Positions 27,663 to 37,805 of a stretch of 64,000 bases of DNA are shown here, piece by piece. Origin of the DNA: Geomonas oryzisoli. Lineage in GTDB: Bacteria > Desulfobacterota > Desulfuromonadia > Geobacterales > Geobacteraceae. The position numbers and the translations under genes are program-made. Below the pieces are notes generated by a model. It saw nothing but the letters and a program-made list of their open reading frames with translations. It had not been told where the DNA came from and did not search any database. Location: NCBI RefSeq assembly GCF_018986915.1, contig NZ_CP076723.1:2079501-2143500 (forward strand), written 5' to 3'. Each line of letters opens with the position of its first letter. The stretch's first letter is position 1.

Positions 27663-27786
27663 CTGCCAACACCGGCTTGACGCTGCTCCCGCCGGCGGGT
27701 AGACTTGGCCCGTCTAATGATTTCAGCAGCATCGCTGCATTTCAAGTGAACCGGGGAGACCCGGGGGCACCGCGAGGGAGGAGAAA

Positions 27787-28788
27787 GTGGAATTTAAGGA
27801 ATGGACGCCGGCAACGCTTCTTGAACTGTCCGGCAGCTACTGGAGCACCTGCACCCTGCATGCGGGGGTGAAACTGAACGTCTTCTCGCCACTCGCATCG
27901 GGTTCGATGACCGCAGACGAGCTGGCTCGTGACCTGGACCTGGATGCACGCGGTCTTGCCATGCTGCTGGACGCCCTTGCCGCCTTGGGGCTGTTGGTAA
28001 AGCAGGATCAACGTTACACGACAACCCCGTTTTCAGCGAAGTTCCTAAACCGCACTTCGCCCGATTACCTCGGGCACATCATCATGCACCACCATCACCT
28101 TGTTGCCGGCTGGAGCCGCCTCGACGAGTCGGTGAAATCCGGGCACCCGGTACGGGAACGGGTCTCGCACGAGGACGTGGCAAGCTCGCGCGAAAGCTTC
28201 CTGATGGGGATGTTCAACCTGGCCATGATACTCGCCCCCAAGATCGTCCCCCAGGTCGACCTGCAAGGGCGCCGGCGCCTGCTCGATCTCGGAGGCGGTC
28301 CCGGCACCTACGCGATTCACTTCTGTCTGCACAACCCTCACATCGATGCCGTCATCTGCGACCTCTCCACCACCAGGACCTTTGCCGAACAGACTGTCGC
28401 GCGTTTCGAGCTGTCGGACCGCGTTGGGTTTGTCGCCGTCGATTTCGAACAGGACGACCTGCCCGAGGGATTCGACGTGGCCTGGCTCTCCCACGTGCTG
28501 CACGGTATCGGCCCGGATGCCTGCGCAAGCGTACTCAGAAAGACCGTATCGGCCCTGGAGCCTGGCGGGTTGATCCTGATCCAGGAATTCATACTCAACG
28601 ACAAGCGCGATGCACCGGTATTTCCCGCCCTGTTCTCGCTGAACATGCTGCTCGGTACGCCCGAAGGGCAGGCCTACAGCCAGGGCGAACTGTTCGAGAT
28701 GCTGGAGAAGGCCGGGGCGACGCAGGTACGACGTCTCCCCATCGAGTTACCCAACGGTGCAGGCGTCATAGCCGCGCTAGTCCCGTAA
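27787..28788 (+). CDS. SAM-dependent O-methyltransferase family protein
   Basis: 333 residues. An N-terminal winged-helix dimerisation domain (about 8-85; LARDLDLDARGLAMLLDAL) is followed by a class I methyltransferase domain with LLDLGGGPGTYAIHF as motif I and SHVLHGIGPDA and LEPGGLILIQEF later. This is the architecture of hydroxyindole/caffeate-type and polyketide O-methyltransferases. The substrate is unknown. The GTG start at 27787 follows GGGAGGAG. It stands alone between the repeat element and the DUF1499 gene. Confidence 0.82.
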   Translation: MEFKEWTPATLLELSGSYWSTCTLHAGVKLNVFSPLASGSMTADELARDLDLDARGLAMLLDALAALGLLVKQDQRYTTTPFSAKFLNRTSPDYLGHIIMHHHHLVAGWSRLDESVKSGHPVRERVSHEDVASSRESFLMGMFNLAMILAPKIVPQVDLQGRRRLLDLGGGPGTYAIHFCLHNPHIDAVICDLSTTRTFAEQTVARFELSDRVGFVAVDFEQDDLPEGFDVAWLSHVLHGIGPDACASVLRKTVSALEPGGLILIQEFILNDKRDAPVFPALFSLNMLLGTPEGQAYSQGELFEMLEKAGATQVRRLPIELPNGAGVIAALVP

Positions 28789-28824
28789 CAAGCTTGCACT
28801 TCACGAGTACAACGTAGCGGCGCA

Positions 28825-28861
28825 TCCCCCTCCCCGAAGGGGGAGGGTTGGGGAGGGGGAA
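28825..28861. repeat. GC-rich palindrome, CCCCTCCCC/GGGGAGGGG family (copy 1)
   Basis: CCCCCTCCCCGAAGGGGGAGG followed by GTTGGGGAGGGGGA. It can fold as a hairpin, or the G-runs could form a quadruplex. The same family recurs at 42606, 43074, 59480 and 61263. Confidence 0.7.
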
Positions 28862-28897
28862 GGCAGGTACAGAACCGGGGGTATGAAAGGAGGCGAT

Positions 28898-29656
28898 ATG
28901 GACCAGGAGGAAAGTAAAACATCCGCCAGCAGCAGCGCGATCGTGCTGCCGATTTTCGCAGTTGCCTGTGCCGCCTGCGCGGCCCTGCTCCTTTTCTCCT
29001 CCGGGCCGGGTGCAAAGCTCCATGTCTGGACCTTCAGAACCGGTTTCTCCATGATCAAGGCGGCAGGCTACATCGGCTTTGGATGTGCGGTCATTGCGCT
29101 CGTATCGAGTGTCGTTTCGGTCAGGAGGAGGCACTTCAAAGGGATTTTCGTCTCGCTGCTCGCCCTGCTTCTCGCCCTGGTCTCCTTTGCGATCCCGCTC
29201 TACTGGAAGGTCCAGGCGCAAAGCTATCCGCGCATCCACGATATCAGCACCGACCTAAACAACCCGCCGCGCTTTGTCGCCATCAGCACCGAGCGTCGCG
29301 CCGGCGTGAGGTACGGTGGGATCGAGGTGGCGACGCAGCAGATGAAGGCTTATCCCGACCTGAAAACGGTGGTGCTGGCGGTGCCTGCGAACGAGGCCTA
29401 CAAGATGGCACTGCTGACGGCGAGGGATCTGAAATGGGATATAGTGGCGGAGCGTCCGGCGGAAGGGATCATAGAGGCGACAGATACGACGAGGTGGTTC
29501 GGCTTTAAAGACGATATCGCGGTGCGGATCGTTCCGGCCGGAGATCGATCACTGCTCGACATACGGTCGGCATCCCGGGTGGGCATCTCCGATCTCGGCA
29601 CCAACGCGAAGAGGGTGCGGGCATTTCTCGCGAGGATCGCGCCGCCCCACAAGTAA
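28898..29656 (+). CDS. DUF1499 membrane protein
   Basis: 252 residues. Three hydrophobic segments (about 15-35, 48-72 and 82-105; e.g. GYIGFGCAVIALVSSVVS) anchor the N-terminus. The C-terminal soluble domain starts IHDISTDLNNPP, the hallmark of DUF1499, and ends DIRSASRVGISDLGTNAKRV. The family function is unknown. The ATG at 28898 is chosen because AAGGAGG lies five bases before it. Confidence 0.85.
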   Translation: MDQEESKTSASSSAIVLPIFAVACAACAALLLFSSGPGAKLHVWTFRTGFSMIKAAGYIGFGCAVIALVSSVVSVRRRHFKGIFVSLLALLLALVSFAIPLYWKVQAQSYPRIHDISTDLNNPPRFVAISTERRAGVRYGGIEVATQQMKAYPDLKTVVLAVPANEAYKMALLTARDLKWDIVAERPAEGIIEATDTTRWFGFKDDIAVRIVPAGDRSLLDIRSASRVGISDLGTNAKRVRAFLARIAPPHK

Positions 29657-29709
29657 GGCGAAGGCGCAGATACTTCACGTGACGCAACCGACGCGCGAGT
29701 CACTTTGAT

Positions 29710-29741
29710 CCCCGGTGGAACTCAGGTTCTCCGGGGTTTTT
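29710..29741 (+). terminator. Rho-independent terminator
   Basis: CCCCGG (29710-29715) and CCGGGG (29731-29736) form the stem, followed by five T. It ends the DUF1499 transcript. Confidence 0.82.
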
Positions 29742-29961
29742 ATTTGTCGTCCTTGCGCCGGATCAGCTTGAGGATGTTCTTGGCACAGAGGTCCAAGTTG
29801 TTGTGAACGAAGTCTAGGGTCTCCATGCGGTTGTCGACCGTCACGAAGTGCGTTTGGGGAGAGGTGCAGGTAGCCGCTCCCTTGCCGGAGAGCTGCACCT
29901 GCAGTACACAGAAGTTTGCCGAGTCCAACCTGGCACCGTTGCTGCGATCTCTGGAAGCCAT
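29740..29961 (-). CDS. small hypothetical protein
   Basis: 73 residues, MASRDRSNGARLDSANFCVL at the start, with two further Cys and a basic C-terminal tail (ILKLIRRKDDK). AAGGAGG lies six bases before the ATG at 29961, a strong ribosome site, which supports a real gene. No family recognised. It is convergent with the DUF1499 gene. Confidence 0.65.
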   Translation of the reverse strand: MASRDRSNGARLDSANFCVLQVQLSGKGAATCTSPQTHFVTVDNRMETLDFVHNNLDLCAKNILKLIRRKDDK

Positions 29962-30108
29962 CACGTCCTCCTTTACAGCTAATGACGTTGTACGCCAACC
30001 ATCAGACTGAAAGCATCCACGTAGGTACCGGCAGCTTGAATTAAGTCCTGATATTTAGATGTAACTTAGATCACAGTTAACCCAATTAATTCCGGTTGTG
30101 CCGACGGA

Positions 30109-30143
30109 CAAAAAACGGGAGCCCCACCGGAATGAAGCTCCCG
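30109..30143 (-). terminator. Rho-independent terminator of the chemoreceptor gene
   Basis: On the minus strand CGGGAGC and GCTCCCG (complements of 30137-30143 and 30116-30122) form the stem, followed by a T-run (complement of the A-run at 30109-30115). Confidence 0.85.
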
Positions 30144-30171
30144 CGCATAAAGTGACAGTGGTTGCAGCGAC

Positions 30172-31671
30172 TCAATATTTCTCGAACCGTTGATCCTGTT
30201 CTTCAAGATCCAGAACCGCTCCCGAGTAGGTGAGCTTGCTGGAGGCGGGCTTAAGCCCGGCTTTTCTGGCCGCAGGTTTCGTGGGAGCTCTGCGCAGGGG
30301 GGCAGCGCCCTTGTCCCCTTTGTTGCCGGCGGTGAGAAGGGAGATAGCGCTTTGCAGCTGCTCTGCCTGTCCCGCGAGCTCTTCGGCGGTGCTGGCCATT
30401 TCTTCGGCAGCGGATGCATTCTGTTGGATCACCTGGTCGAGCTGCTGGATCGCCTGGTTGATCTGCAGCACGCCTGCGTCCTGCTCCTTGCAGGCTGCAG
30501 TGATCTCCTGTACCAGCTCGGACGTTTTCTGAATGTTCGGGAGCATCTGCGCCAGCATCTCACCCGCCTTGTCCGCAACCTCAACGCTCCCCTGGGACAG
30601 GCTGGATATCTCGGCAGCAGCCTTCTGGGAACGCTCTGCGAGTTTTCTCACCTCGCTTGCCACAACCGCGAAACCTTTGCCGTGCTCACCGGCACGGGCC
30701 GCCTCGATGGCGGCGTTCAGGGCCAACAGGTTGGTCTGGCGGGCGATCTCCTCGATTATCGAGATCTTTCCGGCGATCTCCCTCATGGCCTGCACCGTCT
30801 TGGTGACAGCCTGGCCGCTCTCCTTGGCGTCGGCAGCGGTCTGCAATGCGATCTTCTCCGTCTGCAACGCGTTGTCCGCGTTCTGACGGACATTGGCGGA
30901 CATCTGCTCCATGGACGATGATGCTTCTTCCGCGGCCGCGGCCTGTTCGGTCGCCCCCTGGGAAAGCTCTTCGGCGCTTTGCGACATCTGCTGGCTGCCG
31001 GAGGAGACGTTGTTGGCAGCGCCCATAACCTCGGAGACCACTGCCCGCACCGAACGGATGATGAAAAGGGCCACCGCGATCACGATGCCTACCACGATCA
31101 GCGTCGAGGTCACCGCCAGGACCAGCGCGGATTTCTTGATGGCTATCGCGTCCTTGCTCCCCTTGTCCGACAGCACCAGGTTGTACTTCAGGTGGGTGGC
31201 GAAAACGCTGTCGGCCTTGGTGCAGACAGATTTGTTGGCCATGAACAGCTCTCTTGCTTCATTGTTTTTGTTGGCGCGGGACAAGTCCAGCACCTTGTCC
31301 ACCAGGGCATAGAGCTCTGCGACGACGGCACGGTCATCCGCGAGATACTGCTTGTCCTTGTCGTCGGAGAGAAGCTGCTCGTACTCTTTGAGCGCCTTGT
31401 CCACCTCTGATCTCCCATCCTGGATGATCCGGTCCAATTCAGCCATCTTGGCGTGATCGGTGTTCAGGATGTGGATCAAGGTGTCGCTTTGCACATCACG
31501 CATCGCTATCGAAGCCCTGTTGAGGACCGTGATACTCGGGACGCTGTTAATGTTGCCGTAGTTAGCGGCGTTGTAGACGCGCTCCGATTGGAACTCATTG
31601 AACACCGTGAGTCCCACCATCGCGAACACCGAAACGAACAACAACAGGAATAATCTCTTCGAGATAGACAT
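30172..31671 (-). CDS. methyl-accepting chemotaxis protein
   Basis: 499 residues. A membrane helix at about 5-25, a periplasmic four-helix-bundle ligand domain (about 30-180; [20 protein letters not shown]), a second helix (about 186-208) and a cytoplasmic signalling coiled coil follow. The hairpin tip is intact: [20 protein letters not shown] followed by [22 protein letters not shown] clear HAMP domain is not seen after the second helix. There is no CheR-tether pentapeptide at the C-terminus. It should sense a periplasmic ligand and control CheA. A sigma-28-like promoter lies upstream. Confidence 0.93.
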   Translation of the reverse strand: MSISKRLFLLLFVSVFAMVGLTVFNEFQSERVYNAANYGNINSVPSITVLNRASIAMRDVQSDTLIHILNTDHAKMAELDRIIQDGRSEVDKALKEYEQLLSDDKDKQYLADDRAVVAELYALVDKVLDLSRANKNNEARELFMANKSVCTKADSVFATHLKYNLVLSDKGSKDAIAIKKSALVLAVTSTLIVVGIVIAVALFIIRSVRAVVSEVMGAANNVSSGSQQMSQSAEELSQGATEQAAAAEEASSSMEQMSANVRQNADNALQTEKIALQTAADAKESGQAVTKTVQAMREIAGKISIIEEIARQTNLLALNAAIEAARAGEHGKGFAVVASEVRKLAERSQKAAAEISSLSQGSVEVADKAGEMLAQMLPNIQKTSELVQEITAACKEQDAGVLQINQAIQQLDQVIQQNASAAEEMASTAEELAGQAEQLQSAISLLTAGNKGDKGAAPLRRAPTKPAARKAGLKPASSKLTYSGAVLDLEEQDQRFEKY

Positions 31672-31730
31672 GCGCAGCTCCTTTTCGCCTCTCCGCCGGT
31701 TGGCGAAGGCCCTTTCTCATTGCCCAAGTC

Positions 31731-31757
31731 TTTTCGGAATTGCAATACGGTTCTTTA
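31731..31757 (-). promoter_or_regulatory. sigma-28 (FliA)-like promoter of the chemoreceptor gene
   Basis: On the minus strand TAAAGAAC, 11 bases, TCCGAAAA, against the consensus TAAAGTTT-N11-GCCGATAA. The spacing is exact and six of eight bases match in the -10 box. It lies about 60 bases upstream of the start codon. Confidence 0.6.
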
Positions 31758-31789
31758 GTAAAAAAATTGGCTATTCACGACGGCTGGTA

Positions 31790-32368
31790 TTAGGCGAACA
31801 GCCAACGTTGTACCAACCGTGTGTAGCGCGGCATTACCACGTAAACCATGAGGAAAACGATGATTCCGGAAATGAACAGGGTGTCGAGGTAGGGAAGGGG
31901 AGGTACGCCGATCCTGCGTAATAGCGGCATTACGGCCAGCGGCACACACGATGCCAGCGGAAAGATTGCCGACCAGGTCACCAGGAATTGCTTCCAGCGG
32001 ACCGGTACTTTGGCCTTCGCGCCGGACGGGGTGAACCAGAAGTCGAGGCCGCTACGCACCAAGAAATCGTCATCGCCGGCGAGCAAGGGGCGTACCTTTT
32101 CGATCAGCCGCCGGCGCACCTCCGAGTTCATCCACTCTTGCAGGTGCTCGGCGGTATCGAAGCGGACGATTATGGTGTAGGTCTCCGACAGGTCGGGCAG
32201 GGGGCGAACTATGTGCCAGTCGAGATGGCCCAGGGACGCCCTGCACAGGGGGCCAATTTCGTTGAGCCACTCGTTGTACCCTGCCTGCTGCCCTTCCTTC
32301 ACCCGGTGGGTGATGACCACCGTGGCCCCCTGCTGCAAGTTCTGCGGGAATTTGTCTTCCTCACCCAT
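31790..32368 (-). CDS. antibiotic biosynthesis monooxygenase-like (ABM) protein with C-terminal membrane helices
   Basis: 192 residues. The N-terminal half (about 12-110) has the ABM/YgiN-type ferredoxin-like fold pattern: TVVITHRVKEGQQAGYNEWL, TIIVRFDTAEHLQEWMNS. The C-terminal half carries two hydrophobic helices (about 128-150 and 160-182) and ends in a basic tail. This ABM-plus-two-helix form is a known, uncharacterised membrane family. No substrate can be inferred. Confidence 0.8.
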   Translation of the reverse strand: MGEEDKFPQNLQQGATVVITHRVKEGQQAGYNEWLNEIGPLCRASLGHLDWHIVRPLPDLSETYTIIVRFDTAEHLQEWMNSEVRRRLIEKVRPLLAGDDDFLVRSGLDFWFTPSGAKAKVPVRWKQFLVTWSAIFPLASCVPLAVMPLLRRIGVPPLPYLDTLFISGIIVFLMVYVVMPRYTRLVQRWLFA

Positions 32369-32388
32369 GGGGTCTCACCCTCACAGCC

Positions 32389-32424
32389 AAAAAATGAAGA
32401 GGGGTGCAGTGCATGCCACCCCTC
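32389..32424 (-). terminator. Rho-independent terminator
   Basis: GAGGGGTG (32399-32406) and CACCCCTC (32417-32424) form the stem; on the minus strand a T-run follows (A-run at 32389-32394). It ends the lipoprotein gene. Confidence 0.75.
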
Positions 32425-32454
32425 CGAGAATGTATCACTGTCAGCTGACGGTGC

Positions 32455-33384
32455 TTACAGTGCGATGTAATTTCCGGTCCCCGTAGCATCGAGCTCGAGC
32501 AGGTAGCCGATGCCGGTCCCGGTGTAGGTCAGACGCACTCTCGCCCCATTGTCACCGGTGAACAGAAGTTGCCCTGAGATCGGATCCCCGTAGATAGTGG
32601 TGGTAGTGGAGAGAGGGGTGAGGGTGGTCATGGTGACATAGCCGTGATCGGAGTGATAAAAGGTTCCCTGGACGGTCATGGTGCTGTACGAGACAACCAT
32701 GCTGAAATCCTTGTACCAGTAAGTCTTACCGGTTGCTCCGTCGATGAAGACCATGGAGAAGGTGATGGTTTTATCGAGGCCGTTCTCGATCGTCATCCTG
32801 CCTTTGACAGTGACGAACGTTCCTGCGTCGCCGCCATAAAGCCCCGGCTCAGCGATCTGAAGGGAAGAGATGACGATGGAGAGGCGGTCTAACTCCCCTG
32901 TTGCCGCAACGGAACCGCTGACAGTGACCGTGCCCGACAGGATTGCCGAACCAGCGGCCGGCTGGTAGGCGTTGTAGGTGAAGGTCGCCGACAACTTGCC
33001 CGTCGCGGGATCGAGAGAGCCGACATAGCTGAACGAACCGGAGTAGCCGTATTCGGTCCCGCTGGTTGCCTGCGCGACCGTCTTGGCCATGGCAGGTTTC
33101 CGCACCATCGACGCGACGCTGCTTTCAAGAACGTCTGAGAGCGATTTGACCGTGATTGAATCCGGACGAGAGGCGGCTACGTTCTTGGCAATCGCCCCTA
33201 AGGACGACACGCTGTCGAGACCGTCCATCACGTCGATCGACATCTGAGTTGCATTGCCGGCCGTCAGGGCTGCCGGGGCTGTCTTTCCCGTATAACCCGT
33301 CGTCTCGCCGCCCCCACCGCCACATCCCGCAAACTGCATCAGGGCGATCACCAGGGCCATTACTTTGGCAAACTTCATAAGCAT
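32455..33384 (-). CDS. hypothetical secreted lipoprotein
   Basis: 309 residues. A signal peptide with a lipobox (MKFAKVMALVIALMQFAGC, then GGGGG) marks a lipoprotein. The mature part is Ser/Thr/Gly-rich and appears all-beta, with alternating hydrophobic strands (FSYVGSLDPATGKLSATFTY, LSGTVTVSGSVAATGELDRL). No catalytic motif. The ATG at 33384 follows AAGGAGG, better than the longer start at 33399. Function unknown. Confidence 0.75.
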   Translation of the reverse strand: MLMKFAKVMALVIALMQFAGCGGGGGETTGYTGKTAPAALTAGNATQMSIDVMDGLDSVSSLGAIAKNVAASRPDSITVKSLSDVLESSVASMVRKPAMAKTVAQATSGTEYGYSGSFSYVGSLDPATGKLSATFTYNAYQPAAGSAILSGTVTVSGSVAATGELDRLSIVISSLQIAEPGLYGGDAGTFVTVKGRMTIENGLDKTITFSMVFIDGATGKTYWYKDFSMVVSYSTMTVQGTFYHSDHGYVTMTTLTPLSTTTTIYGDPISGQLLFTGDNGARVRLTYTGTGIGYLLELDATGTGNYIAL

Positions 33385-33726
33385 CTCTTCCTCCTTCATT
33401 CATTCCATAATCTTGGCTACGAACAGCGCAAATTCGTTGCAGGATAACATCGCTATTAATGATAAACAACGAAAAAGTACAAACCAGTGACCGCTAACGA
33501 TGCGGAGAACCACTACAGTGCCACCCCTTCCATGATCTGCCACCGGAGTCATGTTTCCACTCGACGCGTGGTTGCTGCCGCTAATTTGGGCGGCCTGCCC
33601 GTTGTCGTGCCACCTCTTCTTCGGAGTCCTGCGCGTGGCACTGAATACTTTCCATAGTGTTTTGCGACGTAATTCCGGTGAGTTGCGTCGACTGAGATTT
33701 GCGTATACCGTCTTGGAGTTTGCCGG
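33385..33726. other. intergenic region upstream of nifV
   Basis: About 340 bases between the divergent lipoprotein and nifV genes. No NifA-type TGT-N10-ACA site was found, and no gene is supported. The activator site for the sigma-54 promoter at 33727 should lie here. Confidence 0.4.
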
Positions 33727-33742
33727 TGGCACAGCTTCTGCT
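33727..33742 (+). promoter_or_regulatory. sigma-54 promoter of nifV
   Basis: TGGCACAGCTTCTGCT, with GG and GC correctly spaced (-24/-12). It lies about 90 bases before the nifV start. It shares TGGCACAGC with the nifH promoter. Confidence 0.85.
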
Positions 33743-33830
33743 CTACCAGCTCAATGCCTGACGGCAGGTCGAGGGCAACGGCGCCCACCACGCTTTGAAA
33801 AACGGAGCTTGCGCTTCGGAGGGAGGCGAC

Positions 33831-34973
33831 ATGGGTGAGCAAACAAGAGTCTTCATCGGCGATACCACGTTGCGCGACGGCGAGCAGACCGCCGGCGTTG
33901 TCTTCAGCGCTCGAGAGAAGATCGCCATCGCAAGGCACCTCGACGCCATGGGGGTGCACGAGCTCGAATGTGGAATCCCAGCGATGGGTGAGGAGGAGCG
34001 CGAGTCGATTCGGGCCCTGGTCGACCTGGGACTGTCGGCCCGGCTCATCACCTGGAACCGCGCCCTGGTGACCGACATCGAGGCGAGCATCGCCTGCGGC
34101 ATTGAGGCCGTGGACATCTCGCTGAGCGTCTCGGACATCATGATAGAGCACAAGATCAACAAGAGCAGAGAGTGGGTGCAGGAACAGCTCAAACGCGCGC
34201 TGGGGTTTGCCAAAGGGAAGGGGCTGTACGTCTGCGTCGGCGGCGAAGATGCCAGCCGTGCCGACGGCGACTTCCTCATCGAGTTGATGCGGACCGCCCG
34301 TGACAACGGCGCCGACCGCTTCCGCTTCTGCGATACGCTCGGCATCCTCGACCCGTTTGCCATGTACGAGAAGGTGGCGCGCCTGAGCGCGGCGGTTCCG
34401 GAACTTGAGATCGAGGTGCATACCCACAACGACCTGGGCCTCGCCACCGCAAACGCCCTTGCCGGAGTCAGGGGCGGTGCACGCTACATCAGCACCACGG
34501 TCAACGGCCTTGGCGAGCGCGCCGGCAACGCCGCCCTGGAAGAGGTGGTCATGGCCCTCAAGGTCGCCTGCGGCATCGACGTGGGCATCGACACCAGGCG
34601 CTTTCGCGCCGTATCCAAGCTGGTCGGGCGCGCATCCAATCGCGAGGTGCCGGCCTGGAAGGCGGTAGTCGGGGAAAAGGTCTTTTCGCACGAATCCGGC
34701 CTGCATGCCGACGGGGTGCTGAAGGATCCGCGCAACTACGAGCTGTTTCCGCCGGAAGAGGTGGGCCTCACCAGGCACATCGTGGCCGGCAAACACTCCG
34801 GCACCAACGGGATCGTGGAAAGCTACCGCCAGATCGGCATTCCGGTCTCGCGGGACGAGGCGCAGGAGCTCATGGCACTGGTGCGCAGCACTGCGCAGCG
34901 CATCAAGGGACCGCTGGCGCCGAAAGACCTGATCAAGCTGCACCAGGCGCGCTCAGTCTCGCTGGCCGCGTAA
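33831..34973 (+). CDS. nifV: homocitrate synthase
   Basis: 380 residues. It condenses acetyl-CoA and 2-oxoglutarate to homocitrate, the organic ligand of the iron-molybdenum cofactor. The DRE-TIM metallolyase signature is IGDTTLRDGEQTAGVVFS near the N-terminus; VHTHNDLGLATANAL holds the metal-binding HxH, with NGLGERAGNAALEEVV after it. The ATG at 33831 is used (GGAGG eight bases upstream). Placement just before nifHDK separates it from isopropylmalate synthases. It has its own sigma-54 promoter. Confidence 0.94.
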   Translation: MGEQTRVFIGDTTLRDGEQTAGVVFSAREKIAIARHLDAMGVHELECGIPAMGEEERESIRALVDLGLSARLITWNRALVTDIEASIACGIEAVDISLSVSDIMIEHKINKSREWVQEQLKRALGFAKGKGLYVCVGGEDASRADGDFLIELMRTARDNGADRFRFCDTLGILDPFAMYEKVARLSAAVPELEIEVHTHNDLGLATANALAGVRGGARYISTTVNGLGERAGNAALEEVVMALKVACGIDVGIDTRRFRAVSKLVGRASNREVPAWKAVVGEKVFSHESGLHADGVLKDPRNYELFPPEEVGLTRHIVAGKHSGTNGIVESYRQIGIPVSRDEAQELMALVRSTAQRIKGPLAPKDLIKLHQARSVSLAA

Positions 34974-35114
34974 TGCTGCGCGGCCCGGGGACGGTCAGAC
35001 GAGCCTCACGCCGGTGCACAATAGTTAGGCAATTGCCTTGCTCGAAAGCTCGACAGGATGAAGATTGAGAAAACGGTAAACGATATATCAACGCAAAAGC
35101 AGCAAGTTACGGAT
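34974..35114. other. nifV-nifH intergenic region with palindrome
   Basis: This stretch contains the perfect palindrome AGGCAATTGCCT (35027-35038), about 77 bases upstream of the nifH -24 box, a plausible site for a sigma-54 activator. No TGT-N10-ACA (NifA) site was seen. Confidence 0.4.
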
Positions 35115-35130
35115 TGGCACAGCAACTGCA
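35115..35130 (+). promoter_or_regulatory. sigma-54 promoter of the nifH operon
   Basis: TGGCACAGCAACTGCA fits TGGCAC-N5-TTGCA with the GG and GC spaced as required. Transcription should start near 35140, giving a 245-base leader. Confidence 0.9.
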
Positions 35131-35152
35131 ATAAAGAAGACAAAACCGAATA

Positions 35153-35226
35153 GGGATACACCGAGGTATTCCAACTAGAGCAGGAAGGCAAGGGCGCCAC
35201 CGTAGCAATACGGAGCGCCCTTTTTT
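35153..35226 (+). promoter_or_regulatory. ANTAR-type antitermination leader of nifH: two hexaloop hairpins and a terminator
   Basis: Hairpin P1: GGGATAC, loop ACCGAG, GTATTCC (35153-35172). After 14 bases comes P2: GGC, loop AAGGGC, GCC (35187-35198). Both loops have A at position 1 and G at position 4, the ANTAR recognition rule. The terminator uses AAGGGCGC (35190-35197) with GCGCCCTT (35215-35222), an inner CCGTA/TACGG stem and six T. P2 and the terminator share bases 35190-35197, so forming P2 prevents termination. An ANTAR protein such as Geobacter GnfR would stabilise P2 when nitrogen is limiting. Confidence 0.85.
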
Positions 35227-35345
35227 ATTGGAATTGGCCTCGAAAACCAAAAGAGCCCCGCGCCGCCTTCGAATCTGAGGTGGCCGGACGAGACCGGCGG
35301 GTTCGTCAGAGTGGCTGACGATGTCGGTCGAGCGGTTACCGGTAG

Positions 35346-36254
<909 letters not shown>

Positions 36255-36304
36255 CCATCTACCCAGGGCCCGGTGCTCTCGAGCACGGAGCCGGAGGAAA
36301 TTTT

Positions 36305-37750
36305 ATGTCCACTGAAATAAAGACCGTAGAAGGAATCACGAAAGAGTCGACCCAGGCCATGATCGACGAGGTCCTGGAACTCTATCCCGAGAAGGGTAAG
36401 AAAAAGCGCGCCGCGCATCTCGCGCCCAACGACCAGGCATCCGGTTCTGCCTGCGTCAAATCCAACAAAAAGACCGTCCCCGGCGTGATGAGCGCCCGCG
36501 GTTGCGCTTACGCTGGCGCAAAAGGGGTGGTGTGGGGCCCGATTCGCGACATGGTGCACGTATCGCACGGCCCGGTCGGCTGCGGATGGTACTCCTGGGG
36601 CACCCGGCGTAACCTCATGAGCGGCATCACCGGCGTCGACAGCTTCCCGATGCAGTTCACCTCCGACTTCCAGGAGAAGGACGTCGTCTACGGCGGCGAC
36701 AAGAAGCTCGCCACCTTGCTCCAGGAAGCAAAGGACCTCTTTCCGCTCGCCAAGGGGATCTCGGTCCTGTCGGAATGCCCGGTCGGTCTGATCGGCGACG
36801 ACATCAACCAGGTCGCGAAGGTTGCCGCCAAGGAACTGGACATCCCGGTCATCCCCTGCAACTGTGAGGGTTTCCGCGGTGTTTCCCAGTCGCTGGGTCA
36901 CCACATCTCCAACGACACCATCCGTGACTACATCATCGAGACCCGCGAGTTCCCTGATCCCATCGGGCCTTACGACATCGCACTGATCGGCGAGTACAAC
37001 ATCGGAGGCGACGCCTGGTCCACCAAGCCGCTCCTCGAGGAGTGCGGTTTCAACGTCAAGGCGGTCTGGACCGGCGACGGCGAGATGGACCGCATCGCGG
37101 CCACGCACCAGGTGAAGCTGAACGTGATCCACTGCTACCGCTCCATGAACTACATGTGCAAGGTCATGGAAGAGAAGTACGGCATCCCCTGGATCGAGCT
37201 CAACTTCTTCGGCCCGACCAAGATCAAGGAGAGCCTGAGGAAGCTTGCGGAGCTCTTCGATGACAACATCAAGGCCAAGGTGGAGGCGGTCATCGCCAAG
37301 TACGATCCCCAGATGCAGGCGATCATCGAAGAGTACAAGCCGCGCCTGGACGGCAAGAAGGTGATGCTCTACGTGGGCGGCCTGCGTCCCCGTCACACCA
37401 TCAACGCTTACGAGGACCTCGGCATGACCTGCGTCGGTTCCGGTTACGAGTTCGCCCACACCGACGACTACGACCGCACCGCACCCGAGATGCCGGACGC
37501 CACCGTGGTCTACGACGACGCCTCCGAGATCGAGATGGAGCACTTCGCCCACATCCTGAAGCCGGACCTGATCGGTTCGGGGATCAAGGAGAAGTACCTG
37601 TTCCAGAAGATGGCCATCCCGTTCCGCCAGATGCACAGCTGGGATTACTCCGGCCCGTACCACGGCTACAAAGGGTTCCCCATCTTCGCCCGCGACATCG
37701 ACATGGCGGTCAACAGCCCGACGTGGAGCCTGGTTAAGGCACCGTTCTAA
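36305..37750 (+). CDS. nifD: nitrogenase molybdenum-iron protein alpha chain
   Basis: 481 residues. P-cluster cysteines lie in [21 protein letters not shown] and [12 protein letters not shown]. The cofactor ligands are the Cys of [10 protein letters not shown] and the His of [12 protein letters not shown]. No delta-subunit gene or alternative-nitrogenase features are present, so it is a standard MoFe protein. GCCGGAGG precedes the ATG at 36305. Gap to nifH 50 bases, to nifK 55. Confidence 0.98.
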   Translation: MSTEIKTVEGITKESTQAMIDEVLELYPEKGKKKRAAHLAPNDQASGSACVKSNKKTVPGVMSARGCAYAGAKGVVWGPIRDMVHVSHGPVGCGWYSWGTRRNLMSGITGVDSFPMQFTSDFQEKDVVYGGDKKLATLLQEAKDLFPLAKGISVLSECPVGLIGDDINQVAKVAAKELDIPVIPCNCEGFRGVSQSLGHHISNDTIRDYIIETREFPDPIGPYDIALIGEYNIGGDAWSTKPLLEECGFNVKAVWTGDGEMDRIAATHQVKLNVIHCYRSMNYMCKVMEEKYGIPWIELNFFGPTKIKESLRKLAELFDDNIKAKVEAVIAKYDPQMQAIIEEYKPRLDGKKVMLYVGGLRPRHTINAYEDLGMTCVGSGYEFAHTDDYDRTAPEMPDATVVYDDASEIEMEHFAHILKPDLIGSGIKEKYLFQKMAIPFRQMHSWDYSGPYHGYKGFPIFARDIDMAVNSPTWSLVKAPF

Positions 37751-37805
37751 CTTCATATTTACCTGGCGGTGTGACGGATGAGTCTCCCGCCGAAGGAGAA
37801 ATGCA

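Noticed and set aside
31672-31789. Cyclic-dinucleotide (GEMM) riboswitch before the chemoreceptor
   Set aside because: GGCAATGAGAAAGGGCC looks superficially similar, but the conserved GACGCAAAGCC-type core is missing.
33400-35114. NifA upstream activator sites (TGT-N10-ACA)
   Set aside because: None found in the nifV or nifH upstream regions; Geobacter is known to use other activators.
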